A stretch of 64,000 bases of DNA from the NCBI GenBank assembly GCA_964426415.1, contig CAYRQM010000001.1, positions 70,835 to 134,834 on the forward strand, given 5' to 3'. Position 1 is the first letter of the stretch; each line of letters opens with the position of its first letter. Below the pieces are notes generated by a model. That model saw only the letters and a list, made by a program, of their open reading frames with translations, made no database searches and was not told the origin of the DNA. The DNA is from UBA3792 sp964426415 (GTDB taxonomy: Bacteria > Bacillota > Clostridia > Christensenellales > CAG-138). This document shows, one piece after another, positions 18,155-26,181 of the stretch. The position numbers were made by a program, and so were the translations under genes.

Positions 18155-18168
18155 CCAAGCATTAAATT

Positions 18169-18196
18169 GCGGGATGGCGTGCGCCGCCCCGCTTTT
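18169..18196 (+). terminator. Terminator after ychF
   Basis: GCGGGATGGCG (18169-18179) pairs with CGCCGCCCCGC (18182-18192), with one interior mismatch, then T5. Confidence 0.75.
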
Positions 18197-18245
18197 TCTT
18201 TGCCAAAAATTGGGCGACCGTGCAGCCAGCAAAGTGGGCAAAATA

Positions 18246-18313
18246 ATCCTACCAAAATGGTTGACATTCGAAGAACGCCGTGGTAGAATCAATCCGAAGT
18301 AAATCGGTAGGAT
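18246..18313 (+). promoter_or_regulatory. iscR promoter with repeated operator half-sites
   Basis: TTGACA at 18261-18266 and TAGAAT at 18284-18289, 17-bp spacer. ATCCTACC at 18246-18253 is the exact reverse complement of GGTAGGAT at 18306-18313, and GGTAGAAT at 18282-18289 overlaps the -10. These three half-sites bracket the promoter of an Rrf2 regulator gene and are good candidates for autoregulation by its product. Confidence 0.65.
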
Positions 18314-18319
18314 ATTGAA

Positions 18320-18769
18320 ATGAAGTTGTCAACGAAGGGCAGATACGGGCTAAAGGCGGTGGTCGAGTTGGCGGTACGCCATGCGGACGGCCCCGTTTCG
18401 CTGTCTTTGCTGGCGACGGAGCAGGGCGTATCCGAGGCGTATTTGGAACAGCTCATGCGAAGCCTCAAGGCAGCCGAGCTGGTGTCGTCCACCCGCGGAA
18501 AGACGGGCGGATACACGCTCTCGCGGGCGGCGGACACGATTTCGGTGGGCGAGGTGCTCAACGCCTTAGAGGGCTCCACGGCGATTGCGGATTGCGTGAC
18601 GGCGGACGGCGGCCCGTGCAGCAACGCCTGCACCTGCTCGGCGCGGCCGTTGTTTCTCAAGCTGCAAAACCGCATCGACGCCGTGCTGAACGAGACGACC
18701 ATTCAAGATTTGACCGACGATCACATCGAACAAAAAAGAAGGATTACCCATGCACAGAATTTATCTTGA
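18320..18769 (+). CDS. iscR: Rrf2/IscR-family regulator of Fe-S cluster genes
   Basis: 149-aa winged-helix regulator beginning MKLSTKGRYGLKAVVELA, the Rrf2 signature; residues 25-62 hold the DNA-binding helix-turn-helix (LATEQGVSEAYLEQLM) and the wing STRGKTGGYTLSR. A cluster-type cysteine patch follows at about 94-110 (DCVTADGGPCSNACTCS), consistent with [2Fe-2S] sensing. First gene of iscR-iscS-iscU; its 3' end overlaps the iscS start by 20 nt. It most likely represses the operon when clusters are plentiful. A CymR-type cysteine regulator is the alternative, but the cysteines and the context favour IscR. Confidence 0.88.
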   Translation: MKLSTKGRYGLKAVVELAVRHADGPVSLSLLATEQGVSEAYLEQLMRSLKAAELVSSTRGKTGGYTLSRAADTISVGEVLNALEGSTAIADCVTADGGPCSNACTCSARPLFLKLQNRIDAVLNETTIQDLTDDHIEQKRRITHAQNLS

Positions 18770-19928
18770 CAATGCGGCGACCACCATGGTGCTTCCCGAA
18801 GTGCTGGCAGCCATGACGCCCTATTACACCCAATATTACGGCAATCCCAGCAGCCCGCACAGCTTTGCGCGGGATGCATACAAGGGGCTGGACGAGTCTC
18901 GCGCCACGGTTGCCAAGTGCCTGAATGCGGCGTCGCCTGCCGAAATCATCTTTACGGGCGGCGGCAGCGAAGGCGACAACATGATATTGCGCGGCGTGGC
19001 GCACGCCTATCGCAAGAAGGGCAACCACATCATCACCACGGCGGTCGAGCATCACGCGGTGCTGCACACGCTGCAGGCGATGGAACAAGAAGGCTTGGTC
19101 ACCGTGACGTACCTGCCCGTGGACGCGGACGGCTTGGTCACGGCGGAGCAGGTGCAGGACGCCATCCGCGACGACACCATTTTGGTTTCGGTCATGTTTG
19201 CCAACAACGAAGTGGGCACCATCATGCCGATTGCGGAAATCGGCGCGATCTGCCGCGCACGCGGCGTGCTGTTCCACACCGACGCGGTGCAGGCGGTGGG
19301 GCACGTTCCCGTGGACGTGCAAGCCATGCAGATCGACCTGCTGACGCTGACGGCGCACAAATTCCACGGCCCCAAGGGCGTCGGCGCCATCTATGTGCGC
19401 AAGGGCGTGCGCGTGCCCGCGCTCATCTTGGGCGGCGGACAAGAGAACCACAAGCGTGCAGGCACCGAAAACGTACCGGGCATTGTGGGGCTTGCCACGG
19501 CGCTGCAATATCAAATCGACCACATGACGGAGAACACCGCCAAGATGCTGCGCCTGCGCGACAAGCTGATGCAGGGCATCGAAGCGACCATTCCGTACAT
19601 CAAGCGCAACGGGCATCGCACGAAGCGCCTGCCCAACAACGTCAATTACAGCATCCGCTTCATCGAGGGTGAAAGCATCCTGCTGATGCTGGATCTGGAC
19701 GGCATTGCGGCTTCCAGCGGCTCTGCCTGCACTTCGGGCTCGCTTGACCCGTCTCATGTGCTTTTGGCGATGGGGCTAAAGCACGAAACGGCGCACGGCT
19801 CGCTGCGCATGACGCTGTCCGAGTTTACCACCGACGAAGAAATCGACTATGTTCTGGACGTACTGCCCGGCATCGCAAAGCGGCTGCGCGAGATGTCGCC
19901 GCTGTATCATGAAGGAGGAAACGACTGA
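18750..19928 (+). CDS. iscS: Cysteine desulfurase IscS/NifS
   Basis: PLP enzyme that removes sulfur from cysteine as an enzyme persulfide and passes it to the scaffold protein. 392 aa. Starts MHRIYLDNAATT; catalytic His in VEHHAVLH (about 101-102), PLP lysine K204 in TAHKFHGPKG, RAGTENVPG, and the active-site cysteine C327 in SGSACTSGSLDPSHVL on the long mobile loop of the IscS/NifS class. The start overlaps the 3' end of iscR, with AAGAAGG upstream of the ATG at 18750. The stop overlaps iscU by one base (TGATG). Confidence 0.95.
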   Translation: MHRIYLDNAATTMVLPEVLAAMTPYYTQYYGNPSSPHSFARDAYKGLDESRATVAKCLNAASPAEIIFTGGGSEGDNMILRGVAHAYRKKGNHIITTAVEHHAVLHTLQAMEQEGLVTVTYLPVDADGLVTAEQVQDAIRDDTILVSVMFANNEVGTIMPIAEIGAICRARGVLFHTDAVQAVGHVPVDVQAMQIDLLTLTAHKFHGPKGVGAIYVRKGVRVPALILGGGQENHKRAGTENVPGIVGLATALQYQIDHMTENTAKMLRLRDKLMQGIEATIPYIKRNGHRTKRLPNNVNYSIRFIEGESILLMLDLDGIAASSGSACTSGSLDPSHVLLAMGLKHETAHGSLRMTLSEFTTDEEIDYVLDVLPGIAKRLREMSPLYHEGGND

Positions 19929-20326
19929 TGTATTCCGAAAAAGTATTGGATCATTTTCAACACCCGCGCAACGTAGGCGAGATTCCCGACGCCGACGGAA
20001 TGGGCATGGTGGGCAACGCCAAGTGCGGCGACATCATGCAGATGTTCATTAAGGTCAACGACGACGACGTGATCGAGGACGTCAAGTTCAAGACGTTCGG
20101 CTGCGGCGCCGCCGTCGCCACCAGCTCCATGGCAACCGAGATGATCAAGGGCAAGCGTGTGGACGAAGCGCTGCAGCTGACCAACGAAGCGGTGGTCGAG
20201 GCGCTGGAAGGGCTGCCGCCCGTCAAAATCCACTGCTCCGTGTTGGCGGAGGAGGCGGTACGCGCCGCCATCGACGATTATCAAGCAAAAAAACAAAAAA
20301 AGGCAGAATCTGCACCGCAAGCATAA
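19928..20326 (+). CDS. iscU: Fe-S cluster scaffold protein IscU/NifU
   Basis: Scaffold on which [2Fe-2S] clusters are assembled with sulfur from IscS. 132 aa. The three conserved cluster cysteines are C33 (NAKCGD), C59 (FGCGAAVATSS) and C103 (KIHCSVLAEEA), and the Asp next to the first is present. The C-terminus is Lys/Gln/Ala-rich. Translationally coupled to iscS. The order iscR-iscS-iscU is the standard clostridial NifS/NifU pair; no mnmA follows here. Confidence 0.95.
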   Translation: MYSEKVLDHFQHPRNVGEIPDADGMGMVGNAKCGDIMQMFIKVNDDDVIEDVKFKTFGCGAAVATSSMATEMIKGKRVDEALQLTNEAVVEALEGLPPVKIHCSVLAEEAVRAAIDDYQAKKQKKAESAPQA

Positions 20327-20377
20327 CCGAACTTCGCCTGCGCATACTAAATCCAGCAAGCAGAAAGAGGTGAATGT

Positions 20378-20521
20378 ATGCGAATGGCAATGCTCGGCGT
20401 TGGGATGGTCGTGGGCGCGGCGGCAGCAGCCGCGGCGGTCTGCACGATGTATCCCGACATTCCCCGCCGCGTGAAGCGCGACGGAAAACGGATGATCAAG
20501 AGAACCAAACAAATGTTCTGA
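20378..20521 (+). CDS. 47-residue single-span membrane protein
   Basis: Small frame starting MRMAMLGVGMVVGAAAAAAA; residues 3-24 form one Ala/Gly/Val-rich membrane helix, followed by a basic tail (PRRVKRDGKRMIKRTKQMF). The ribosome-binding site AGAGGTGA stands about 7 nt before the ATG at 20378; an earlier ATG at 20374 is in another frame and leads through the terminator, so it is not chosen. Its stop codon shares bases with the terminator stem. It follows iscU by 51 nt and is probably in the same transcript. Similar short basic one-helix proteins (YtxH-like) occur in Clostridia; function unknown. Confidence 0.65.
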   Translation: MRMAMLGVGMVVGAAAAAAAVCTMYPDIPRRVKRDGKRMIKRTKQMF

Positions 20522-20545
20522 AAGAGCCTTCGGGCTCTTTTTTTC
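20521..20545 (+). terminator. Terminator of the isc operon
   Basis: AAAGAGCC (20521-20528), UUCG loop, GGCTCTTT (20533-20540), then T tract. A textbook stable terminator. Confidence 0.92.
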
Positions 20546-20547
20546 AT

Positions 20548-20575
20548 CAAAAAACGGGCGACCGAAGCCGCCCGT
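20548..20575 (-). terminator. Terminator of tmcAL
   Basis: On the minus strand ACGGGCG (20575-20569) pairs with CGCCCGT (20560-20554), followed by TTTTTT. It lies just past the end of the gene. Confidence 0.85.
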
Positions 20576-20583
20576 GGAAAACG

Positions 20584-21786
20584 CTATACGGTGACGGCGG
20601 TCTGCCCGTCGCGGTGCAGGTCGCGCCCCAGTGCGTAGGCATAGACGTCGGTGGAAAACGCATCGATGGACAGGGAACGCCGCGCAAGCTCGGTGCAGTT
20701 GTTGACGTCCGCGTGGCGCAAAATGACGGGCACGCGGGCGCTGCTTGCCATCGCGGAAAGGAGTCCGCGACCGATGCGGGTCATGGCAAGGATGTGCAGG
20801 TAGAGGTTTTTGGGGTCTTGGCGCAGCTTGTCGGGCAGATCGGCGGTGACGCCCAGCAGCGCACTGATGAGGATGCGCTTGCAGCGCGCCATGGTAAAGC
20901 GCTTGGTCTTCATCTCGGCAAGGAGGGTGTTGACGTCCGTCGTTTCCAATACGGCGCGGGCAAGCACCTGCTCGAAGCCCTCGGTCACATCGGGCAGCGC
21001 TTCCAAATCGTAGTAGGGCATGGAACGCAGCCGATACAGGATCATTTGCGAGAAGCAGTCCAGCGTGACGGGGAATTGGGAATCGAATCGCGCCGCGCCG
21101 CTGACGTACAGCGGCAGGCAGTCGTACACGGCGTCGTCGCCCTCGGACAGCGCCTTTCGGATGGCGGTTGCGCTGGAGAGCGTCCCCGAAAGCTGCGTAT
21201 CGCGGTATTGATTGCCAACGCGGCGAATGGGCAGCGGGCGGATTTCTGGTGCGAAGCGGCGAATGCTTTTGAGGTATTCCACCGCCAGAATGTTGTTGGG
21301 CTGTTCCAAAAGCGCCAGCTCGTTAGACGGAATGCCAAGGTCTTGCAGCGTGTCGTACTGGGCGCGCGGATAGGACTTGCCCTGCTTGAGGTGGTAGGTG
21401 AGGATGACGCGGAAGTTGGCAGGCTCCCGATCCAAAAGATCGGCGATGTGGTACAGCGCGTTCAGGTCGTCCGTTTCGACGCCGAACGCCAAATCGGTCA
21501 CCACGCCCGTCGCCGCCAGCGTTTTGACGGCGCCCTCGGCAAATCGTTCCGCGCTTGCCACCGCCAATGCCGAAGGAATTTCGACGACCATATCGACGCC
21601 TGCCCGCACCGCCCACTCTGCGCGGGTGTATTTGTCGGTGCAGGCGGGTTCGCCCCGCTGTACGAAATTGCCCGACATGGCGACGATGCAAAACGATGCG
21701 CCCGCCTGTCGCTTGGCTTCTTCCATGTGGTAGATGTGTCCGTTGTGCAACGGATTGTACTCGGCTACGATCCCGACGACACGCAT
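20584..21786 (-). CDS. tmcAL: tRNA(Met) cytidine acetate ligase TmcAL (YlbM)
   Basis: Makes N4-acetylcytidine at the wobble position of elongator tRNA-Met from free acetate and ATP. 400 aa. The nucleotidyltransferase core begins MRVVGIVAEYNPLHNGHIYH, with the HxGH motif in HNGH, then MSGNFVQRGEPA and a later PIRRVGNQY segment; all fit YlbM/TmcAL. I chose ATG 21786 because AAAGGGTG precedes it; a GTG at 21795 would add three residues. It is divergent from pta-ackA, the pathway that makes acetate, which is a sensible setting for an acetate-using enzyme. Confidence 0.92.
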   Translation of the reverse strand: MRVVGIVAEYNPLHNGHIYHMEEAKRQAGASFCIVAMSGNFVQRGEPACTDKYTRAEWAVRAGVDMVVEIPSALAVASAERFAEGAVKTLAATGVVTDLAFGVETDDLNALYHIADLLDREPANFRVILTYHLKQGKSYPRAQYDTLQDLGIPSNELALLEQPNNILAVEYLKSIRRFAPEIRPLPIRRVGNQYRDTQLSGTLSSATAIRKALSEGDDAVYDCLPLYVSGAARFDSQFPVTLDCFSQMILYRLRSMPYYDLEALPDVTEGFEQVLARAVLETTDVNTLLAEMKTKRFTMARCKRILISALLGVTADLPDKLRQDPKNLYLHILAMTRIGRGLLSAMASSARVPVILRHADVNNCTELARRSLSIDAFSTDVYAYALGRDLHRDGQTAVTV

Positions 21787-21828
21787 TGCGTTCACCCTTT
21801 CGAAAAAAGTCGAATTTATTTCTCCTTG

Positions 21829-21861
21829 AGTATACCATTTTTCCTCTCAATATGGTAGAAT
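21829..21861. promoter_or_regulatory. Divergent promoters of tmcAL and pta
   Basis: Minus strand: TGGTATACT, an extended -10 with TATACT at 21834-21829, for tmcAL. Plus strand: TGGTAGAAT, an extended -10 with TAGAAT at 21856-21861, for pta. The two elements are 21 bp apart, so polymerase binding at one should hinder the other. No strong -35 hexamer is seen for either. Confidence 0.6.
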
Positions 21862-21893
21862 AATTTATAAACTTATTTTGGAGGCATATGGTC

Positions 21894-22892
21894 ATGTCAT
21901 TGATGCAAACGATCAAGGCAAAGGCGAAGGCAGACAAGAAGCATATTCTGTTGCCCGAAGGCATGGAAGAACGCACGGTGCAGGCTGCGGCACGCATCGC
22001 ACAGGAGGGCATCGCACAGGTTACGCTGTTTGGCAAGGCGGACGCCATCCAAGCGATCGCGCAAAAGTACAACGTATCGCTTGACGGCGTGGACACCATC
22101 GATCCCGTAAATCATCCCGATTATGCGCGGTACTGCGACTGGTTCTACGAAATGCGCAAGGCAAAGGGCGTCACGCCCGAAAAGGCAGCGGAAACCATCC
22201 TGAACCCGCTGTTCTTTGCCGCCATGATGATCAAAGACAAAAAGGCGGACGGATTCGTCAGCGGCGCCATCAACACCACGGGCAACACGCTGCGTCCCGG
22301 TCTGCAAATCATCAAAATGAAGCCGGGCATCCAAACCGTTTCCAGCTTCTTCGTGATGGAGCTGCCCAACAAGCAATACGGCGACGATGGGCTGATGGTC
22401 TTTGCCGACTGTGCGGTCAACATCGACCCAACGGCAGAGCAGCTTGGGGAGATCGCCATTTCCTCGGCGGCGAGCGCCAAGACGCTGTGCGGCATGGACG
22501 CCCGCATCGCCATGCTGTCGTTCTCCACCAAGGGCAGCGCCAAGCATGAAAATGTCGACAAGGTCGTCGAAGCCACGCGGCTGGTGCACGAGCGTGCGCC
22601 CGAGCTCAATGTAGACGGCGAGCTGCAGGCGGATGCGGCGCTGGTGCCTTCCGTCGGGCAGCTCAAGAGCCCCGGCAGCCCCGTGGCGGGCAAGGCCAAC
22701 GTCCTCATCTTCCCCGACTTGCAGGCGGGCAACATCGGCTACAAGCTGGTGCAGCGGCTTGCGGGGGCAGACGCCATCGGCCCCATCTGTCAAGGCTTTG
22801 CGGCGCCGATCAACGACCTCAGCCGCGGCTGCTCCGTAGAAGATATCGTCTCCGTCGTGGCGATCACGGCGGTACAGGCACAAGCGCAATAA
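21894..22892 (+). CDS. pta: Phosphate acetyltransferase
   Basis: Converts acetyl-CoA and phosphate to acetyl-phosphate and CoA, the first step of acetate formation. 332 aa, the short single-domain form usual in Firmicutes. Family segments include LLPEGMEERTVQAA, SGAINTTGNTLRPGLQII, LSFSTKGSAKH and LQADAALVPSVG, with the C-terminal GPICQGFAAPINDLSRG typical of Pta. ATG 21894 is preferred because GGAGG at 21880-21884 is 9 nt upstream; ATG 21888 would leave only 3 nt. It is 13 nt upstream of ackA. Confidence 0.96.
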   Translation: MSLMQTIKAKAKADKKHILLPEGMEERTVQAAARIAQEGIAQVTLFGKADAIQAIAQKYNVSLDGVDTIDPVNHPDYARYCDWFYEMRKAKGVTPEKAAETILNPLFFAAMMIKDKKADGFVSGAINTTGNTLRPGLQIIKMKPGIQTVSSFFVMELPNKQYGDDGLMVFADCAVNIDPTAEQLGEIAISSAASAKTLCGMDARIAMLSFSTKGSAKHENVDKVVEATRLVHERAPELNVDGELQADAALVPSVGQLKSPGSPVAGKANVLIFPDLQAGNIGYKLVQRLAGADAIGPICQGFAAPINDLSRGCSVEDIVSVVAITAVQAQAQ

Positions 22893-22905
22893 GAAAGGAA
22901 CCGAC

Positions 22906-24108
22906 ATGAAAACCATTCTCGTCATCAACGCAGGAAGCTCCTCCCTCAAGTACCAGCTCATCGACATCGACACCGAAACCGTCCTTGCAAAGGGTCTTTG
23001 CGAACGCATCGGCATCGACGGTAGATTGACCTATCAGCCCACGGGCGGGCAAAAGCTGGTGCGCGACGCCGCCATGAAGACGCACCAAGACGCCATCGAA
23101 ATGGTGTTGGATGTGCTGTCCGACCCGAAAATCGGCGTCATCAAGGATATGTCCTCCATCGCAGCGGTGGGGCATCGCGTGCTGCACGGCGGGCCGCGCT
23201 TTACCGCGTCCGCCCTCATCACCGACGAGGTCATCGAGGCAATCCAAGAATGCATCCCGCTGGGGCCGCTGCACAATCCGGCGAACCTGATGGGCATCAA
23301 CGCTTGCCGCGCCGCCATGCCGAACACGCCCATGGTGGCGGTATTCGACACCGCATGGGGCATGAGCATGCCCGAGAAGTCCTTCATGTACGCACTGCCC
23401 TACGATTCTTACGAGAAATACGCCGTGCGCCGCTACGGGTTCCACGGCACCTCCCACATGTATGTCACGGGCGAAGCCATCAAGCGGCTCGGCAGAGTGG
23501 GCGATCCCAACGTGCGCGTCATCACCTGCCACTTGGGCAACGGCTCCTCCGTCAGCTGCTCCAAGGGCGGCAAATGTCTCGACACCTCCATGGGCTTGAC
23601 GCCGCTCGAAGGGCTGCCCATGGGCACGCGCTGCGGCAGCATCGACCCTGCCATCGTCCGCTATCTGATGGACAAAATGCATCTGACCGTCGATGAGATG
23701 GACACCCTCATGAACAAGAAAAGCGGCATGCTCGGCATTTCGGGCGTTTCCAGCGATTTCCGCGATCTGTGGGCGGCACGCAACAGCGGCAACGAACGCG
23801 CAGCGCTGGCGCTGGACATGTTCGCACAGGGCGTCAAGCACTTCATCGGTGCGTATGCCGCCGAGATGGACGGTGTGGACTGCATCGTTTTGACGGCGGG
23901 CGTGGGCGAGAACGACAACGCCACCCGTGCGCTCATCATGGAGGGGATGGACTTCTTGGGCGTGGATTTCGACTTCGAACTGAACCGCACCTGCCCCCGC
24001 GGCGAAGAGGTTGTCCTGTCCAAGCCTACGAGCAAGGTCACCGTCATGGTGCTGCCCACCAACGAAGAGCTTGCCATTGCGCGGGACACCGCAGCAATCG
24101 CGCTGTAA
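22906..24108 (+). CDS. ackA: Acetate kinase
   Basis: Transfers phosphate from acetyl-phosphate to ADP, giving ATP and acetate. 400 aa, normal length. Signatures: INAGSSSLKYQLID at the N-terminus, the second ASKHA phosphate loop THPLGxxx equivalent read here as ITCHLGNGSSVSC, RYGFHGTSH, GLTPLEGLPMGTRCG and TAGVGEND near the C-terminus. Forms an operon with pta and is followed by a terminator hairpin whose T tract abuts the recJ start. Confidence 0.97.
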   Translation: MKTILVINAGSSSLKYQLIDIDTETVLAKGLCERIGIDGRLTYQPTGGQKLVRDAAMKTHQDAIEMVLDVLSDPKIGVIKDMSSIAAVGHRVLHGGPRFTASALITDEVIEAIQECIPLGPLHNPANLMGINACRAAMPNTPMVAVFDTAWGMSMPEKSFMYALPYDSYEKYAVRRYGFHGTSHMYVTGEAIKRLGRVGDPNVRVITCHLGNGSSVSCSKGGKCLDTSMGLTPLEGLPMGTRCGSIDPAIVRYLMDKMHLTVDEMDTLMNKKSGMLGISGVSSDFRDLWAARNSGNERAALALDMFAQGVKHFIGAYAAEMDGVDCIVLTAGVGENDNATRALIMEGMDFLGVDFDFELNRTCPRGEEVVLSKPTSKVTVMVLPTNEELAIARDTAAIAL

Positions 24109-24117
24109 AAAACACTT

Positions 24118-24147
24118 GGGGGGCTTGGCGAAAGCGAGCCCCTTTTC
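24118..24147 (+). terminator. Terminator after ackA, abutting recJ
   Basis: GGGGCTTGGC pairs imperfectly with GCGAGCCCC around a GAAA loop (about 24120-24142), followed by TTTTCT at 24143-24148. The recJ ATG begins at 24149, so the hairpin occupies the place where a ribosome-binding site should be. Confidence 0.7.
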
Positions 24148-24148
24148 T

Positions 24149-26161
24149 ATGCAGATTCAAAGCAGTTTTGCCGAACCATACGACGAGCAGCAGCTCGCCC
24201 ATATCGAATCCACCCACGGCGTGTCCCTGCTGTTGGCGCGTGCGCTCTGGCGACGGGGCTTGCGTGACGACGGCGCTATCGCCGCATTTCTGCAGCCTGC
24301 CGCCGAGCCGCTGCCCGATCCGTATGCCCTTTTTGACATGTATGCTGCGGTGGCGTGCATCCGCGACGCCATCGAAAAGCGGGCGCGCATCTGCGTGTTT
24401 GGCGATTATGACTGCGACGGCGTGACCGCAACCGCCATCTTGGTGCGCAGCCTGCGTCATTGCGGCGCTGACGTCGCTGCGCACATCCCAAAGCGGGTGG
24501 GCGAAGGCTACGGCATGCGCATGGAAGCGGTGGAAGCGCTGTATCGTGACGGCGTGCGCCTGATCGTCACGGTGGACAACGGCGTCAGCGCCCACGCGGA
24601 AGTGGCGCGCTGTCACGCGCTTGGCATGCGCGTGGTCATCACCGACCATCACCGCACTCACGCGACGCTGCCCGAAGCGGACGCAGTCGTTTGCTCATCC
24701 CGCGCGGAGCAGCCCGAATCGGTGCGCGGGCTTTGCGGCGCGGGCGTAGCGCTGCTGCTGTCCATGGCGCTGGGCACGGCGACGGACGACGATTTGGCGT
24801 TTGCCGCGCTTGCCACCGTGGCGGACGTCGTGCCGCTGGTTGGGACGAATCGCACGCTTGTGGCAAGGGGACTGCCTCTTGTGCAGCGGCAGCCGGCGCT
24901 GCTGCAGCTTCTTGTTACGGCGGGTGCGGACAAGCAGCCCGTCACCGAAACGACCCTTGCTTTTGTTTTGGCGCCGCGGCTGAACGCTGCGGGACGCATG
25001 GGCGACGCGGCACGCGCATTCGAGCTTCTTGTCACCGAAGATTCCGTTCGGCGCGATGCGTTGGCGCAGGAATTGGAGCGCGCTAACACCGATCGCCGAG
25101 AGGAGGAGCAGCGCATCTTTGAAGCGGCGCTTGCCATGGTTCCTTCGGGCGCGCAGCCAAGGGTTTTGCTGCTTTCGGGCAAAGATTGGAACGTGGGCGT
25201 CATCGGCATCGTGGCGTCCCGATTGGTCGAACGGTTCAACTGCCCCGTTCTGCTGTTTTCGGAGGCGGACGGCGAGCTGGTGGGTTCGGGCAGAAGCGTG
25301 CCTGCCGTCGATTTGTTCGCGCTGTTGTCCGCCCACAGCACGCTGTTTTCCCGCTTTGGCGGGCACGCGCTGGCGGCAGGCGTCACCATGGCGGCGTCGT
25401 CGTTCGACGCGCTTTTCCGCGCACTGGACGCATCCATTTTGGAGGCGTTCCCCAACGGACTGCCGCCGCGCATCGTCACCTACGAAGAAACGCTTTTGAC
25501 TTCCGAATGCACCGTCGCGCTGTGCGACGCGCTGCAGCGGCTGGCGCCCTTTGGCGAGGGCAATCCGCCGCCGCAGTTTCGATTGGAGGGCACGCTGTCC
25601 GAGGTCTGCACCATGGGAAAGGAACGGCAGCACCTGTCCGCCGTCCTGTCCGACGGCACGGGTTCGCTGCGGCTGGCGGCGTTTCGGCGCGGCGAACAAT
25701 GCGATGCGCTCAAGCTTACGGATCGCGTGGAGATGGTGGGCACACTGCACAAGAACGTGTTCCAAAATCGCACAAGCTGCAACGCGTACCCCATTTATCT
25801 TGGTGCGCCGCGATCCCCTGCGGTGCAGCGGTACGCCGACGCATCCTTGCGGGCGCTGGAGGGCGGTGCGCCGCTTTCCGACGAAACGATGGACGGGCTG
25901 ATCGAAGCAGCGGACGCCCATCCCACCGAAGCGACGCTGCGGGAACGGTTTTGCACGCTGCGTCCGCTTCTCAAAAAGGGGCTGCCGCTGTGGGCGCTGT
26001 CCGAGGACGCGTTGGTCGATTTGCTGATTTTTTTGGAAATGGGGCTGGTTTCGGTGCAGATGGGGCAGGCAACCGAAAAAACTTGCACCGAAAAGAAACA
26101 AATTTCCGATAGCCGCTTGTATTTGCGGTGCGAAATGTTATACAATAAAAAGACATTCTGA
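24149..26161 (+). CDS. recJ: Single-stranded-DNA-specific exonuclease RecJ
   Basis: 5'-3' exonuclease acting in recombination and repair. 670 aa. DHH phosphoesterase motifs: VFGDYDCDGVTATAIL (about residues 89-104), VTVDNGVSA, VVITDHHRTH; DHHA1 part with VIGIVASRLVE, GSGRSV and RFGGHALAAG; a C-terminal OB-like domain (LEGTLSEVC, VEMVGTLH). Start ATG 24149 begins the homology (MQIQSSFAEPYD) but has no Shine-Dalgarno; the ackA terminator lies directly in front. The last 25 or so residues (Lys/Thr-rich) run into the promoter region of rel and may be non-conserved tail. Confidence 0.92.
   Translation: MQIQSSFAEPYDEQQLAHIESTHGVSLLLARALWRRGLRDDGAIAAFLQPAAEPLPDPYALFDMYAAVACIRDAIEKRARICVFGDYDCDGVTATAILVRSLRHCGADVAAHIPKRVGEGYGMRMEAVEALYRDGVRLIVTVDNGVSAHAEVARCHALGMRVVITDHHRTHATLPEADAVVCSSRAEQPESVRGLCGAGVALLLSMALGTATDDDLAFAALATVADVVPLVGTNRTLVARGLPLVQRQPALLQLLVTAGADKQPVTETTLAFVLAPRLNAAGRMGDAARAFELLVTEDSVRRDALAQELERANTDRREEEQRIFEAALAMVPSGAQPRVLLLSGKDWNVGVIGIVASRLVERFNCPVLLFSEADGELVGSGRSVPAVDLFALLSAHSTLFSRFGGHALAAGVTMAASSFDALFRALDASILEAFPNGLPPRIVTYEETLLTSECTVALCDALQRLAPFGEGNPPPQFRLEGTLSEVCTMGKERQHLSAVLSDGTGSLRLAAFRRGEQCDALKLTDRVEMVGTLHKNVFQNRTSCNAYPIYLGAPRSPAVQRYADASLRALEGGAPLSDETMDGLIEAADAHPTEATLRERFCTLRPLLKKGLPLWALSEDALVDLLIFLEMGLVSVQMGQATEKTCTEKKQISDSRLYLRCEMLYNKKTF
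26117..26146 (+). promoter_or_regulatory. Promoter of the rel-dtd-MBL-hemZ operon
   Basis: TTGTAT at 26117-26122 with either TATACA at 26139-26144 (16-bp spacer) or TACAAT at 26141-26146 (18-bp spacer), inside the 3' end of recJ. The ATG of rel is about 36 nt downstream. Confidence 0.65.
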
Positions 26162-26181
26162 TTGTGGAAAGGAGGCACAGT

